From NCBI GenBank assembly GCA_012841065.1, contig DUVI01000007.1, positions 1 through 59,028 of the forward strand: a stretch of DNA of 59,028 bases, read 5' to 3'. The notes under the pieces are model-generated. The model had not been told where the DNA came from. It searched no databases and worked only from the letters and a program-made list of their open reading frames with translations. Both the position numbers and the translations under genes were made by a program. Positions 26,153-34,167 of the stretch are shown piece by piece. This DNA comes from Bacillota bacterium (lineage in GTDB: Bacteria > Bacillota > Sulfobacillia > Fermentithermobacillales > Fermentithermobacillaceae). Position 1 is the stretch's first letter. Each line of letters begins with the position of its first letter.

Positions 26153-26687
26153 TTTTCTTGCCCCTTTCCTCTAAAGCTTCCAACAGTTTTCTGCCAAACA
26201 GTGTAGCCCGGCCTCCCGGCCCCCCACACTGACACGGTGCTTCGTTCAGGTTAGCCCCACAAATCTCACACAGACCCTTGCACTCTGGATTGCACAACGG
26301 TTTCATGGTCATGGAAATGCTCAATACCAGGCCATGCTGTACCATATCGTCTAAGATGCAATACCCGTCAACCAGTGCAAATAACTCCACGTCATCTTCC
26401 TCGTCATATTCCCCGGCATCAGGGTCATGGACGAACCGGCCCTCGCAGTCAAACTCAACAGGCATTTCAAAGCCGGTAAGACATCTGGAGCACGTAATGC
26501 CTACAGTCCCCCTGACGTTGGCTTGAACATATATCCCTTCACCGGTAGATGTGGCGATCCCTCTTACGGTAAACGGTTCCGGCGTCGCAATATCCTCGTT
26601 CCCTTCTCCAAGATCCACGCGACTTGTTTCGGAAAACGAGATGCTGGCACCGGGCTGATCGATTATATCAGAAACGTCTATTTTCAA
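26124..26687 (-). CDS. YlbN/YceD family (DUF177) protein
   Basis: 187 residues from the TTG at 26687, chosen because GGAGGG lies six bases upstream and the protein then starts KIDVSDIIDQPG like relatives. The ATGs at 26708 and 26702 would fall at the predicted transcription start. DUF177 proteins are linked to 23S rRNA accumulation and nearly always precede rpmF. The mid-region CSRCLTGFEMPV and the tail CNPECKGLCEICGANLNEA carry the family cysteines and probably bind zinc. Confidence 0.88.
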   Translation of the reverse strand: MKIDVSDIIDQPGASISFSETSRVDLGEGNEDIATPEPFTVRGIATSTGEGIYVQANVRGTVGITCSRCLTGFEMPVEFDCEGRFVHDPDAGEYDEEDDVELFALVDGYCILDDMVQHGLVLSISMTMKPLCNPECKGLCEICGANLNEAPCQCGGPGGRATLFGRKLLEALEERGKKNGSSKEEDF

Positions 26688-26714
26688 ATCGTAACCCTCC
26701 ATTGGCATAAAGGG

Positions 26715-26744
26715 ATTATATCCACACAGGGAACGCGGTGTCAA
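26715..26744 (-). promoter_or_regulatory. Consensus sigma-A promoter for ylbN-rpmF
   Basis: Minus strand: perfect -35 TTGACA (26739-26744), 18-base spacer, perfect -10 TATAAT (26715-26720). The -35 overlaps the stop of the upstream ylbL-like gene. It gives a leader of about 20 bases to the TTG start of ylbN and is one of the strongest promoters in the window. Confidence 0.85.
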
Positions 26745-27469
26745 GAATTGCTACCTGAGGAAAGCACCCTTATCGCCTCCTCAACGGTATCCACACCGTA
26801 CACTTCCATATCCCCTGCAAACCGCAGGGCTTCGTCAAGGTTTTGACTGGGAACCAGGAATACCTCTATCCCTTCTTCCCTGCATGCAATCGTTTTTTGT
26901 GCCACTCCTCCTACCGGAAGTACCCTCCCGTCAGGGTCGAGAATGCCTGTACCTGCAATCTTGCGCCCCATAACTATATCCTGATCCATTCGGGTGATGA
27001 TTTCAAGGGCAAATACAAGCCCCGCAGACGGGCCGGCCACCTGCCCGGGCATTATGCTTACTCTTACAGGAAAAGGACCCTCTTTAGGTGCAGACATTCC
27101 CTGAACACTCAAAGCAACCCAGGTGGCGGTTACCTGGCTCCGCTCCATCAAGTCCCGGTTTACCTCCAAGTATTCCTCAACACTTCTGCCACCAAGCAAT
27201 TGCCGTTTGGACCAAAGATCCAGGTTGGGATCTACGGCAGCTCCCAAAGTTTGTAAGATACCGGCCTCCCTTGCAAAGATTGAAACCATGTAGAACGAAG
27301 CGCCTGTAGAGGGGTATCCTTCGATCTCCACAACCTGAGAGAGTTCAATCACAGGACCGGGAGAAATCACAAGATACCCTGAAGGCAGATAGTACAGAAC
27401 ACAGGCCAGGGTCACGAAAACAGCGACAAAACCAATCCGTTTCCATTTGTAGCCTTTTTGTCTAATCAA
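26741..27469 (-). CDS. YlbL/SepM-like Lon-type membrane protease lacking a PDZ domain
   Basis: 242 residues. One N-terminal membrane helix (about 11-33) and the beta segment LVISPGPVIELSQVV match YlbL. The C-terminal half (about 130-240) is a Lon-like serine protease domain with nucleophile S148 in GPSAGL and Lys192 in GGVAQK. YlbL proteins are usually about 340 residues, with a PDZ domain between these parts; here it is missing. YlbL is described as acting on cell-division or competence-peptide substrates at the membrane. The position in the ylb cluster supports the call. Confidence 0.82.
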   Translation of the reverse strand: MIRQKGYKWKRIGFVAVFVTLACVLYYLPSGYLVISPGPVIELSQVVEIEGYPSTGASFYMVSIFAREAGILQTLGAAVDPNLDLWSKRQLLGGRSVEEYLEVNRDLMERSQVTATWVALSVQGMSAPKEGPFPVRVSIMPGQVAGPSAGLVFALEIITRMDQDIVMGRKIAGTGILDPDGRVLPVGGVAQKTIACREEGIEVFLVPSQNLDEALRFAGDMEVYGVDTVEEAIRVLSSGSNS

Positions 27470-27473
27470 ATCC

Positions 27474-27502
27474 GAATACCCCTCTCTGTTGATCCATATA
27501 GA
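27474..27502 (+). promoter_or_regulatory. Possible sigma-E-type promoter for ylbJ
   Basis: GAATACC (27474-27480) and CATATAGA (27495-27502), separated by 14 bases, resemble the mother-cell sigma-E pattern (ATA then CATACA-like). B. subtilis ylbJ belongs to the sigma-E regulon. The match is imperfect. Confidence 0.4.
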
Positions 27503-27531
27503 TTTATGGTAGGTAAAGGAGGCTTCCCCAT

Positions 27532-28818
27532 ATGGGTTACCTAGTGACCTTCTTCGCTATCGTTCTCGTTGCCTGTATCAGACTGTGGAGGCCGCGAAAA
27601 GACGCAGTCCTGTCTGTCGTGCTTGCTCTGTTAGTTGTGCTGCTTGCAGCTTCCATGATACTCTTTCCCGAACCTTCCTTCAAAGCAGCAGAAAGAGGTT
27701 TGACCGTATGGTGGGATATAGTGTTACCCGCGCTCCTGCCCTTTTTCATAGCAGCCGAGCTTCTGATGGGTATGGGAGTGGTCCATTTCATCGGGGTTTT
27801 GATGGAGCCTCTGATGAGGCCTTTATTCAATGTCCCAGGCACCGGGGCTTTTGTGTTGGCTATGGGGATAGCTTCAGGGTACCCCCTTGGTGCGGCGCTG
27901 GCTGCCAGGCTCAAAGACGACAACCTGGCGACCAAGACGGAAGCTGAGAGGCTCATGTGCTTTTGCAACACCTCGGATCCTCTGTTCATGACAGGGGCCG
28001 TAGCAGTGGGGATGTTTAAACGAGCTGACCTGGCGGGAGTAATCATAGCGGCACATTACCTGTCAGGACTTTCAGTAGGAATCATCATGAGGTTCTGGCG
28101 GAAGGGCAAAGACAGGAGGCAGGCGGAAATATCCAAACATCCTGAGCCCGGTTCGCCTCTTGCACGTGCGTTTAGGGCAATGCGGAAGGCGCAGCAAGAA
28201 TCAAACAAGAGCCTCGGGGAACTCCTTGGCGAAGCAGTCAAGCGCTCACTTGATACCCTGCTGCTGGTACTTGGGTTTATGGTGCTGTTCTCGGTAATAT
28301 TCGAGATTCTGACCCTGGCCGGGGCAACTGACTATATCTCCCGGTTGGTCTCAAGACTTATACCTGAGAAGCTGCTGCCGAAAAGCCTGCATCAATCGCT
28401 TGTGAGCGGAATTTTTGAGATAACCATAGCCAGCTCCCTTGTCGGCCAGGCTGATGCACCCCTCATCACAAGAGTAGCTGTATGCAGCGGAATCATCGCA
28501 TGGAGCGGATTGTCTGTCCATGCCCAGGTGGCCGCAGTAATACAACCGTCGGGCCTCTCTATCTGGCCGTATTCGATTACCAGGTTGTTGCAGGCGATCC
28601 TGGCCGCAGTCTATACCGTTGCACTCATGAGATTTGACGAACACAGATGGGCGTTGCCTGCGTTCGAACCTGCATATACCAAGGCAAGCTGGTTCCACAG
28701 CCTTGGGGTTGCCACCAAGGCATGCCTTTCCTGGGTTGTACTGATGTGCCTAGTGTCTTTGGCGTTGGCCGCAGGCGGCCACTTCAAACGGCTTTGGGAT
28801 AATCGCCGTAGGAGCTAA
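27532..28818 (+). CDS. ylbJ: Sporulation integral membrane protein YlbJ
   Basis: 428 residues with about ten hydrophobic helices and nucleoside-recognition (Gate)-like segments: WWDIVLPALLPFFIAAELLMG and, later, LGFMVLFSVIFEIL. YlbJ is needed for spore cortex formation in B. subtilis and is made in the mother cell. AAAGGAGG stands ten bases before the ATG. It is divergent from the YlbL-like gene and convergent, with a 4-base overlap, with the coiled-coil gene that follows coaD. Confidence 0.92.
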   Translation: MGYLVTFFAIVLVACIRLWRPRKDAVLSVVLALLVVLLAASMILFPEPSFKAAERGLTVWWDIVLPALLPFFIAAELLMGMGVVHFIGVLMEPLMRPLFNVPGTGAFVLAMGIASGYPLGAALAARLKDDNLATKTEAERLMCFCNTSDPLFMTGAVAVGMFKRADLAGVIIAAHYLSGLSVGIIMRFWRKGKDRRQAEISKHPEPGSPLARAFRAMRKAQQESNKSLGELLGEAVKRSLDTLLLVLGFMVLFSVIFEILTLAGATDYISRLVSRLIPEKLLPKSLHQSLVSGIFEITIASSLVGQADAPLITRVAVCSGIIAWSGLSVHAQVAAVIQPSGLSIWPYSITRLLQAILAAVYTVALMRFDEHRWALPAFEPAYTKASWFHSLGVATKACLSWVVLMCLVSLALAAGGHFKRLWDNRRRS

Positions 28819-29402
28819 TCCCTTGCTTGGCTCCATGGAAACTTGCGGGAGCGGACCGGCTCGTCATCCTCGTTTTCATCCCATTCATCTGTAAAGCCTG
28901 CGCCGTCTTCGTATTCGGCATTCTCGGGTTCCGGCTGCAAGTTTTCTTTCTCCTGAGGCTCACGCACGCCCAGCTCTTTTCTGTTACTCCTTACCCTTTC
29001 CAGCAGTTCAACCAGAAGATCCTCAACAGTTCTCATCAAGTCATCTGCGTACTCACGGGCGCCCAGATTGATTTCTTCTGCCACCGCCCTGGCTTGCTCT
29101 ATGAGTTGTTCAGCCTGGACCCTTGCTTCTTTGGCGATCACATGTTCAGAGGCCCGTGCTGCTATCTGGCTCTGGGCATCTCTGATCATTTCCTGGGCTT
29201 CTTTCCGGGCTTCCTGGAGTATCTGTTCCCGCTCTTTGAGCACCCAGTTAGCACGTTCTATTTCCTGAGGAATCGCAGCTTGAAGTGCGTCGATCAGGTC
29301 AAATACCTCATCTTCGTCCACAACGATCTTCCCAACCAAAGGCAAACGTGAACATTCTTGAAGGTATGTATCAAGTCGTTCAAGCAAATTCAGCACATCC
29401 AT
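28815..29402 (-). CDS. Coiled-coil protein of the coaD-ylbJ neighbourhood
   Basis: 195 residues from ATG 29402 (a longer in-frame form reaches 29426). The N-terminus MDVLNLLERLDTYLQEC and the segment VVDEDEVFDLIDALQAAIP precede a long Ala/Glu/Arg-rich coiled coil (about 50-135). The tail is strongly acidic and ends RSRKFPWSQARD. Similar proteins follow coaD in many Clostridia and are often labelled ATPase or ATP-synthase-b-like only because of the coil. No catalytic motif is seen, and the function is unknown. Confidence 0.75.
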   Translation of the reverse strand: MDVLNLLERLDTYLQECSRLPLVGKIVVDEDEVFDLIDALQAAIPQEIERANWVLKEREQILQEARKEAQEMIRDAQSQIAARASEHVIAKEARVQAEQLIEQARAVAEEINLGAREYADDLMRTVEDLLVELLERVRSNRKELGVREPQEKENLQPEPENAEYEDGAGFTDEWDENEDDEPVRSRKFPWSQARD

Positions 29403-29435
29403 TGTAAGAGCCCCCAATCGTGACATAATGCAAGC

Positions 29436-29921
29436 CTAAACCGATCTCTGAAACTTACTCAGGAGTTTCCGTTCGACACTCGGAGGAACCAAGTCCCTGA
29501 CACAGCCGCCATACGACGCCACTTCTTTTACCAAGCTGGAGCTAAGGTAAAGATACTCTGACGATGTCATCATAAACAAAGTCTCAATCTCGGGAGCAAG
29601 TTTCTTGTTCATCAGAGCCATTTTGAACTCATAGTCGAAATCAGAAACTGCCCTCAGCCCTTTGACCAGCACCCTTATCCCTTTTTCTCTTGCGAAGTTT
29701 ACAAGAAGGCCCTGGGAAGAGGTCACTTCAACATTTGGTACATCCTTACATTCTTCCCTGATCATTACTACCCGCTCTTCGACGGTGAACAGCGGAGCTT
29801 TGGCCGGATTTTCGAATACAGCTACATACAGTTTGTCGAAACAACGGGAACTGCGTTTGATGATGTCCATATGACCGTTGGTTATTGGATCAAAACTGCC
29901 GGGATAAGCTGCGATTAACAA
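29436..29921 (-). CDS. coaD: Phosphopantetheine adenylyltransferase
   Basis: 161 residues from TTG 29921, which follows a G-rich ribosome site and gives the family N-terminus LIAAYPGSFDPITNGH. That segment carries the T/HxGH nucleotidyl-transferase motif (NGHMD). The second motif SSSLVKEVA and KGLRAVSDFDYE are present. It makes dephospho-CoA from phosphopantetheine. The neighbour rsmD, which usually precedes coaD, is missing, and a small RNA candidate lies there instead. Confidence 0.95.
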   Translation of the reverse strand: MLIAAYPGSFDPITNGHMDIIKRSSRCFDKLYVAVFENPAKAPLFTVEERVVMIREECKDVPNVEVTSSQGLLVNFAREKGIRVLVKGLRAVSDFDYEFKMALMNKKLAPEIETLFMMTSSEYLYLSSSLVKEVASYGGCVRDLVPPSVERKLLSKFQRSV

Positions 29922-29975
29922 GAAACAACCCCCCCTATCTTCGGGCAATATCATATGTCAAGTTTAGCCTCTAGT

Positions 29976-30005
29976 GTATAATTCGGAAATATTTCGTCCA
30001 TGTTA
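29976..30005 (+). promoter_or_regulatory. Forespore (sigma-G/F-type) promoter of the small RNA, overlapping a sigma-A-like -10
   Basis: GTATA (29976-29980) and CATGTTA (29999-30005), 18 bases apart, fit the sigma-G pattern. The same pattern occurs in front of the SASP gene (GCATA, 17 bases, CATAATA). Transcription would begin near 30011, exactly at the first predicted stem. An overlapping TATAAT (29977-29982) with ATGTCA 16 bases upstream could be a vegetative promoter instead. Confidence 0.55.
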
Positions 30006-30010
30006 CTAAC

Positions 30011-30107
30011 GAGAGTCAGGGTGCAGTCGAGAGATTGCCCCTTACAGGCTCTTCCTCCGGTTTCTCCTCTCCCAATGCCGCTTCAGGAAAGGAAGCGGCA
30101 TTTTTTT
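30011..30107 (+). ncRNA. csfG: Candidate sporulation small RNA (CsfG-like position)
   Basis: About 97 bases. Stem 1 pairs GAGAGTC (30011-30017) with GGCTCTT (30047-30053) and encloses a second stem (GGG-bulged T-GCA with TGCCCC at 30036-30041). A single-stranded C-rich stretch follows (CTTCCTCCGG, then TTTCTCCTCTCCC), which could pair with Shine-Dalgarno sequences. It ends in a strong terminator. There is no open frame or downstream plus-strand gene for a leader. B. subtilis has the conserved endospore-former RNA CsfG between ylbG and ylbH, just before coaD; this locus matches that place. Identity is inferred from synteny, promoter type and structure, not from sequence alignment. Confidence 0.5.
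30074..30107 (+). terminator. Intrinsic terminator of the small RNA
   Basis: AATGCCGCTTC (30074-30084) pairs perfectly with GAAGCGGCATT (30092-30102) and runs into seven Ts (30101-30107). The T-run lies only on the plus strand, so the terminated transcript is plus-strand. Confidence 0.92.
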
Positions 30108-30120
30108 GCGCTCACCCTGG

Positions 30121-30561
30121 TTACGCCGGCTCCCTGAGCAGCAAATAAGCTCCGATTATGAACACTACCACTCCCACCGCTTTGGTTATGTCTATATTTG
30201 CCTTCTGCCCTGTGACTCCGAAATAATCAAGAGCCAGGGCCGTGAGGATCTGCACCGTGAGTATCGCAGTGGTGGCCGGAGCAGCACCTACTCTTGCGAT
30301 ACTGGCAAGCACTCCCCATACGATGATAACACTTAAAGGGCCGCCAAGAAAACTAAACCATGGTGCAGAACCGATGTTTCTTATGTTTCCGTGGGTGATC
30401 CCTGACGCAAGCACGATTCCAAGGAGCGCTGTAGCTATTACGTGTACCACAAACGTAGCCTCAATTTCGCCTATCTTCTCACCAAGTATTGAGTTGAGTG
30501 CTCCCTGAACTGCCATAGAACCTCCTGCAAGGCCCGCTATAATCAAAGGCCAGATGTTCAA
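30121..30561 (-). CDS. DMT-superfamily membrane protein (YdcZ/DUF606)
   Basis: 146 residues with five hydrophobic helices in the small-transporter DUF606 pattern: GLAGGSMAVQGALNSILGEK at the start and GVVVFIIGAYLLL at the end. These proteins are half-size relatives of drug/metabolite transporters and may work as dimers. The substrate is unknown. It stands alone between the small RNA terminator and gpr, on the opposite strand from both. Confidence 0.82.
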   Translation of the reverse strand: MNIWPLIIAGLAGGSMAVQGALNSILGEKIGEIEATFVVHVIATALLGIVLASGITHGNIRNIGSAPWFSFLGGPLSVIIVWGVLASIARVGAAPATTAILTVQILTALALDYFGVTGQKANIDITKAVGVVVFIIGAYLLLREPA

Positions 30562-30660
30562 ACCGCCACCTCCAACCGGAAGTTATACATAAGCCCGCTT
30601 ATCCTTTGGGTAGTATAGCACCAGAACGCTCAATAAAATCTTGGCAGACAGGTGATGATA

Positions 30661-31596
30661 ATGCGTTGGTCAAACTGGGACAGAACCGATCTGGCCGTAG
30701 AACGTGCAGCTATGGTAAAAGAACGCACAGGCGAAATCCCCGGGCTGGAAAGCTCACACGAACAGATAAACGGGATAAGCATTACCAGGGTGCAGGTAAC
30801 TAATCCGTATGCAGCAAGCCAGGTAGGCAAGCCACCGGGCCGTTACTTCACCTTGGAATGCCCTGAACTCAAATACAGGAACAGAACCCTCCTCAAGAAC
30901 GTAGCCCAGATAATTGCCAAAGAGTTGGCAGTGTTGGCAGAACTGCCAAGGAGCAATGATGTGCTTGTGGTTGGATTGGGGAACTGGCAGGCGACCCCTG
31001 ACGCCCTTGGACCCAGGGTAGTGTCTCAACTGATGATTACGCGGCATATCAGGGAATATATCTCTCAGGACCTGGGCCAACGCTTGTATCCTGTAGCCGC
31101 TATATCGCCTGGCGTATTAGGGATAACAGGGATGGAAACTGCGGATATAGTCAGAGGTATTGTTGACCAGGTCAAGCCTGAACTGGTGATCACAGTGGAC
31201 GCCCTCGCTGCCAGATCACCCTCAAGGTTGTTCTCGACAATTCAAATTGCAGATACAGGTATCCAACCTGGTTCCGGGGTGGGCAACAAGCGCCCGGGGC
31301 TTAACCTTGAAAGCCTTGGTGTGCCTGTAATAGCCGTTGGAGTACCCACAGTCGTATCGGGTGCTTCAATAGCTATGGACGTGCTTGAGGACTATTTTTC
31401 GCGGTTCAACCCACACGCCAGGCCGACTCTGGATTCTGTGCATGACTTTTTATGCCAGGACCTGCTCGACTTGATGGTTACCCACAAAGACGTTGATATG
31501 CAAATAATGGAAATATCGAAGCTGTTGGCAAGCGCGATTAACAAGGCCACGCAACCGGCCATAACCGAAGATGAAATGCTCGATTACTTGCAGTAA
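30661..31596 (+). CDS. gpr: Spore germination protease GPR
   Basis: 311 residues from ATG 30661 (AGGTGAT upstream). GPR starts degradation of small acid-soluble spore proteins at germination. It is made as a zymogen in the forespore. The early region WDRTDLAVERAAM contains the area where autoprocessing occurs. Family segments VVGLGNWQATPDALGP, SPGVLGITGMETAD, VDALAARS and TDTGIQPGSGVGN-like ADTGIQPGSGVGNKR are intact. A SASP gene, its substrate class, is convergent 54 bases away. Confidence 0.95.
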   Translation: MRWSNWDRTDLAVERAAMVKERTGEIPGLESSHEQINGISITRVQVTNPYAASQVGKPPGRYFTLECPELKYRNRTLLKNVAQIIAKELAVLAELPRSNDVLVVGLGNWQATPDALGPRVVSQLMITRHIREYISQDLGQRLYPVAAISPGVLGITGMETADIVRGIVDQVKPELVITVDALAARSPSRLFSTIQIADTGIQPGSGVGNKRPGLNLESLGVPVIAVGVPTVVSGASIAMDVLEDYFSRFNPHARPTLDSVHDFLCQDLLDLMVTHKDVDMQIMEISKLLASAINKATQPAITEDEMLDYLQ

Positions 31597-31609
31597 CAGG
31601 CAAGACTTA

Positions 31610-31634
31610 AGGGGCAACCGGTCAGGTCGCCCCT
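31610..31634. terminator. Hairpin between convergent gpr and SASP genes
   Basis: AGGGGC (31610-31615) pairs with GCCCCT (31629-31634) around a 13-base loop, followed by CTATATTC on the plus strand. A modest terminator that could serve both genes. Confidence 0.5.
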
Positions 31635-31650
31635 CTATATTCAATTGTGC

Positions 31651-31905
31651 TTACTGAAGCCTCTGTTGCTGTTGCTGCTGCATACCTGTGGGGAACCTTC
31701 CCTGAGCCAGGTTATGCTGAGCAAACTCAATCATCCGCCTTACCATGTGGCCACCAACTGCCCCACAAGTCCTGGATGGGATATCTCCCCAGTAATCACC
31801 AGGAGGCTGTATTCCCAATTCGTTGGCTACTTCGTTCCTAAAGGCATCCAACGCGGGACGGGCTTGCGGTACCACTGCAATGTTCCTACGCTGTCCTTGA
31901 CCCAT
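31651..31905 (-). CDS. Alpha/beta-type small acid-soluble spore protein
   Basis: 84 residues. The core ALDAFRNEVANELG, then GDYWGDIPSRTCGAVGGHM and VRRMIEFAQHNLA is the alpha/beta SASP pattern (family consensus GDY/WGxLxxRxCGxVGGxMVK). Such proteins coat spore DNA and protect it from UV and heat. The segment NEVANELG corresponds to the GPR cleavage region, with Val in place of the usual Ile/Phe. The C-terminus is Gln-rich (six Gln in a row). AAAGGAGGTGAT lies before the ATG, and a sigma-G promoter lies just upstream. Confidence 0.94.
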   Translation of the reverse strand: MGQGQRRNIAVVPQARPALDAFRNEVANELGIQPPGDYWGDIPSRTCGAVGGHMVRRMIEFAQHNLAQGRFPTGMQQQQQQRLQ

Positions 31906-31931
31906 TCGATTATCACCTCCTTTTCACGAGT

Positions 31932-31960
31932 TATTATGTTCACCGAAAACTCTTGTATGC
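31932..31960 (-). promoter_or_regulatory. Sigma-G promoter of the SASP gene
   Basis: Minus strand: -35 GCATAC (31955-31960), 16-base spacer, -10 CATAATA (31932-31938). This matches the forespore sigma-G consensus closely, as expected for a SASP gene. Confidence 0.8.
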
Positions 31961-32103
31961 TGGTATGTTATGGCGCTGCAGGTTAAGTAAACTTATCCCG
32001 TGTTGCAGAAATGAGCCTCTAACTGGGGATATACAGGTATGGCATAGGGTAACATAAGTTTACAAAAATGAGAGTTTATTTTGTGAAAATTTAGACAAAG
32101 TGA

Positions 32104-34167
32104 TTATCTAGAACGGGCGTGTTTCAGGAGGTTCCCAAACCTTGTGTTTACTTTTGACAAAAGAGGTGACAGCTCAAGAGGCAGCTGCTCCCTCTGTTCA
32201 ACTTCCTCAACCAGAGCCTTGGCTTCTTGCCTGGCGGAGTACACGATATCTTCACTTACACCCAGGTCTTGGATATTAATCTCGCTCACACCGTGTTGCT
32301 TGAGGCCGAAGAATTGGCCCGGCCCCCTCTGGCGAAGGTCCAGCTCTGCAACAGAGAAGCCGTCGTGCAGGTTCTCCAGGGCTTTGAGCCTGGTAGACGA
32401 CTCGCCTGACTCACCGGAGAAAATCATGAAGCAGTATGATTGTTTAGGGCCCCGTCCCACCCTGCCTCTGAGCTGGTGCAATGTTGCCAGTCCAAAGGAC
32501 TCAGCACCTTCAATCACAATGCAAGTGGCGTTCTCCACATCAACGCCGACTTCTATCACTGTAGTTGCCACAAGCACCTGTGTCTTGCCCTCTACAAAAC
32601 CCTGCATTGCTTTGGCGAGCTCTTCCCGGGGCATGTCCCCGTGGGCAAGCCCTACCTCCACATCTCGCAGATGCCCTGTCTTGAGCTCCTCGAAGACCTC
32701 CTCCACAGATCTGCGTCCTGACTTGCCTTGACGGATCAGGGGACACACCACGTAAGCGTGGTGGCCCATGGCAAGTTCTTTTTTGACCCTTTCATAAGCC
32801 AGGTGCCTCAACCGCTCTTCAAGTACTCTGGTAAGCACCTGTTTTCTGCCGTGGGGCAGCTCGTCTATCACAGACAGGTCAAGGTCTCCGAAGAGGGTGA
32901 TTGCCAGGGACCTTGGGATGGGAGTAGCGCTCATCACGAGCATGTGAGGGGCATTGCTGTCATACGAAATGCGTAGACGCTGCCTTACGCCAAACCTGTG
33001 TTGTTCGTCAGTTACAACCATGCCCAGCCGAGTCCACTCTACATCCGGTTCGAGCATGGCATGGGTGCCGACAAGTATGTCAATTGAACCTTCGGCCAGC
33101 TGTTTCAGCGTCAACCGCTTATCCTGTGCGCTTTGACTGCCCGACAAGAACCCGACCCGGGCCATACCGTGAGTGAACTCTTCTACCGTTTTCAGATGCT
33201 GCCTTGACAAGACTTCAGTTGGAGCGAGCAATGCTCCTTGATACCCGTTGGCCACTGCTGCCAAGAGCGACCATACAGCCACCACGGTCTTTCCGCTCCC
33301 GACATCTCCCTGGAGCAGGCGGTTCATGGTCCTCCCTGAACACAAATCATCACGGATTTGTTGTATAGTCCGCTGCTGAGCTTTTGTCAGGTCAAAGGGC
33401 AACGTTTCGATGAAGGCCTCAGGTAGGTCGAATTTTGCGTAAGGCTCTACCGGTTTTGCCCTTTCATTCTGGCTTTTCATGAGCAGCAGTGCAAACTGTA
33501 GGAAAAACACTTCTCTGAACGCCAACGTTCTCCTGGCTTGTTCCCACATTTGGGCATCAGGCGGACAGTGAATGTTGACGTAGGCCTGCTTCTGACTTAA
33601 CAGCCCTTGCCTGCGGGCTATCCCGTCAGGGATGGATTCTTCTATGAGATGAGCATAGGTGTCTAATGCCTCACGCACGAACCTGGAGATCATCGAAGAG
33701 TTGAGACCGGCTGTGGTGTGGTAGATTGGAACAACCAACCCTTGCCCGGACAATTCGCCGGTTTCTTCCCACCGTGGGTGTGCAATTTCCCAACTGCGCC
33801 GCCTCCACTCCACCTTCCCGGAAGCTACAATCTGCTGGCCTCGGTAAAATTGCTTTGAAAGGTAGAGCATATTGTACCACACAAGGTAACAGGTTCCGGT
33901 TCCGTCTGATACGCCCACGCGCAAAGCACGCCCGCGGATGCTGGGGATAACGGCAACGGAGGTTACTCTGCCTGCTATTGTCACCCTTTCTCCCGGTTCA
34001 AGATCCTTTAGTTTCTGAACCCGGGAAAAATCATCGATACGGAAGGGAAAAAAGTCAAGCAAGGCCTGTACGGTCCTCACTCCCAAAGACCCCAGCATCT
34101 TTGCCCTTCTCGGGCCTACACCTTTTACGTATCTTACATCATCTTGCAGAGACAAACGCCGTGACAT
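32104..34167 (-). CDS. recG: ATP-dependent DNA helicase RecG
   Basis: 687 residues, full length. An N-terminal wedge/OB domain (about 60-150) is followed by helicase motifs: I GDVGSGKT (about 288-295), Ia LLAPTEVLS, II DEQH, III SATPIPRSL, V TTVIEVGVDVENA and VI HQLRGRVGRG. It remodels stalled replication forks and branched DNA. It overlaps fakA by one base, the conserved recG-fakA-asp23 unit. Confidence 0.97.
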   Translation of the reverse strand: MSRRLSLQDDVRYVKGVGPRRAKMLGSLGVRTVQALLDFFPFRIDDFSRVQKLKDLEPGERVTIAGRVTSVAVIPSIRGRALRVGVSDGTGTCYLVWYNMLYLSKQFYRGQQIVASGKVEWRRRSWEIAHPRWEETGELSGQGLVVPIYHTTAGLNSSMISRFVREALDTYAHLIEESIPDGIARRQGLLSQKQAYVNIHCPPDAQMWEQARRTLAFREVFFLQFALLLMKSQNERAKPVEPYAKFDLPEAFIETLPFDLTKAQQRTIQQIRDDLCSGRTMNRLLQGDVGSGKTVVAVWSLLAAVANGYQGALLAPTEVLSRQHLKTVEEFTHGMARVGFLSGSQSAQDKRLTLKQLAEGSIDILVGTHAMLEPDVEWTRLGMVVTDEQHRFGVRQRLRISYDSNAPHMLVMSATPIPRSLAITLFGDLDLSVIDELPHGRKQVLTRVLEERLRHLAYERVKKELAMGHHAYVVCPLIRQGKSGRRSVEEVFEELKTGHLRDVEVGLAHGDMPREELAKAMQGFVEGKTQVLVATTVIEVGVDVENATCIVIEGAESFGLATLHQLRGRVGRGPKQSYCFMIFSGESGESSTRLKALENLHDGFSVAELDLRQRGPGQFFGLKQHGVSEINIQDLGVSEDIVYSARQEAKALVEEVEQREQLPLELSPLLSKVNTRFGNLLKHARSR

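Noticed and set aside
30011-30107. T-box or other riboswitch leader
   Set aside because: No T-box sequence and no plus-strand gene directly downstream; the terminator ends the unit before a gene on the opposite strand.
30582-30617. Sigma-F/G promoter in front of gpr (GTTATA and GGGTAGTATA)
   Set aside because: The spacing of 20 bases is too long and several consensus positions fail, so I do not call it.
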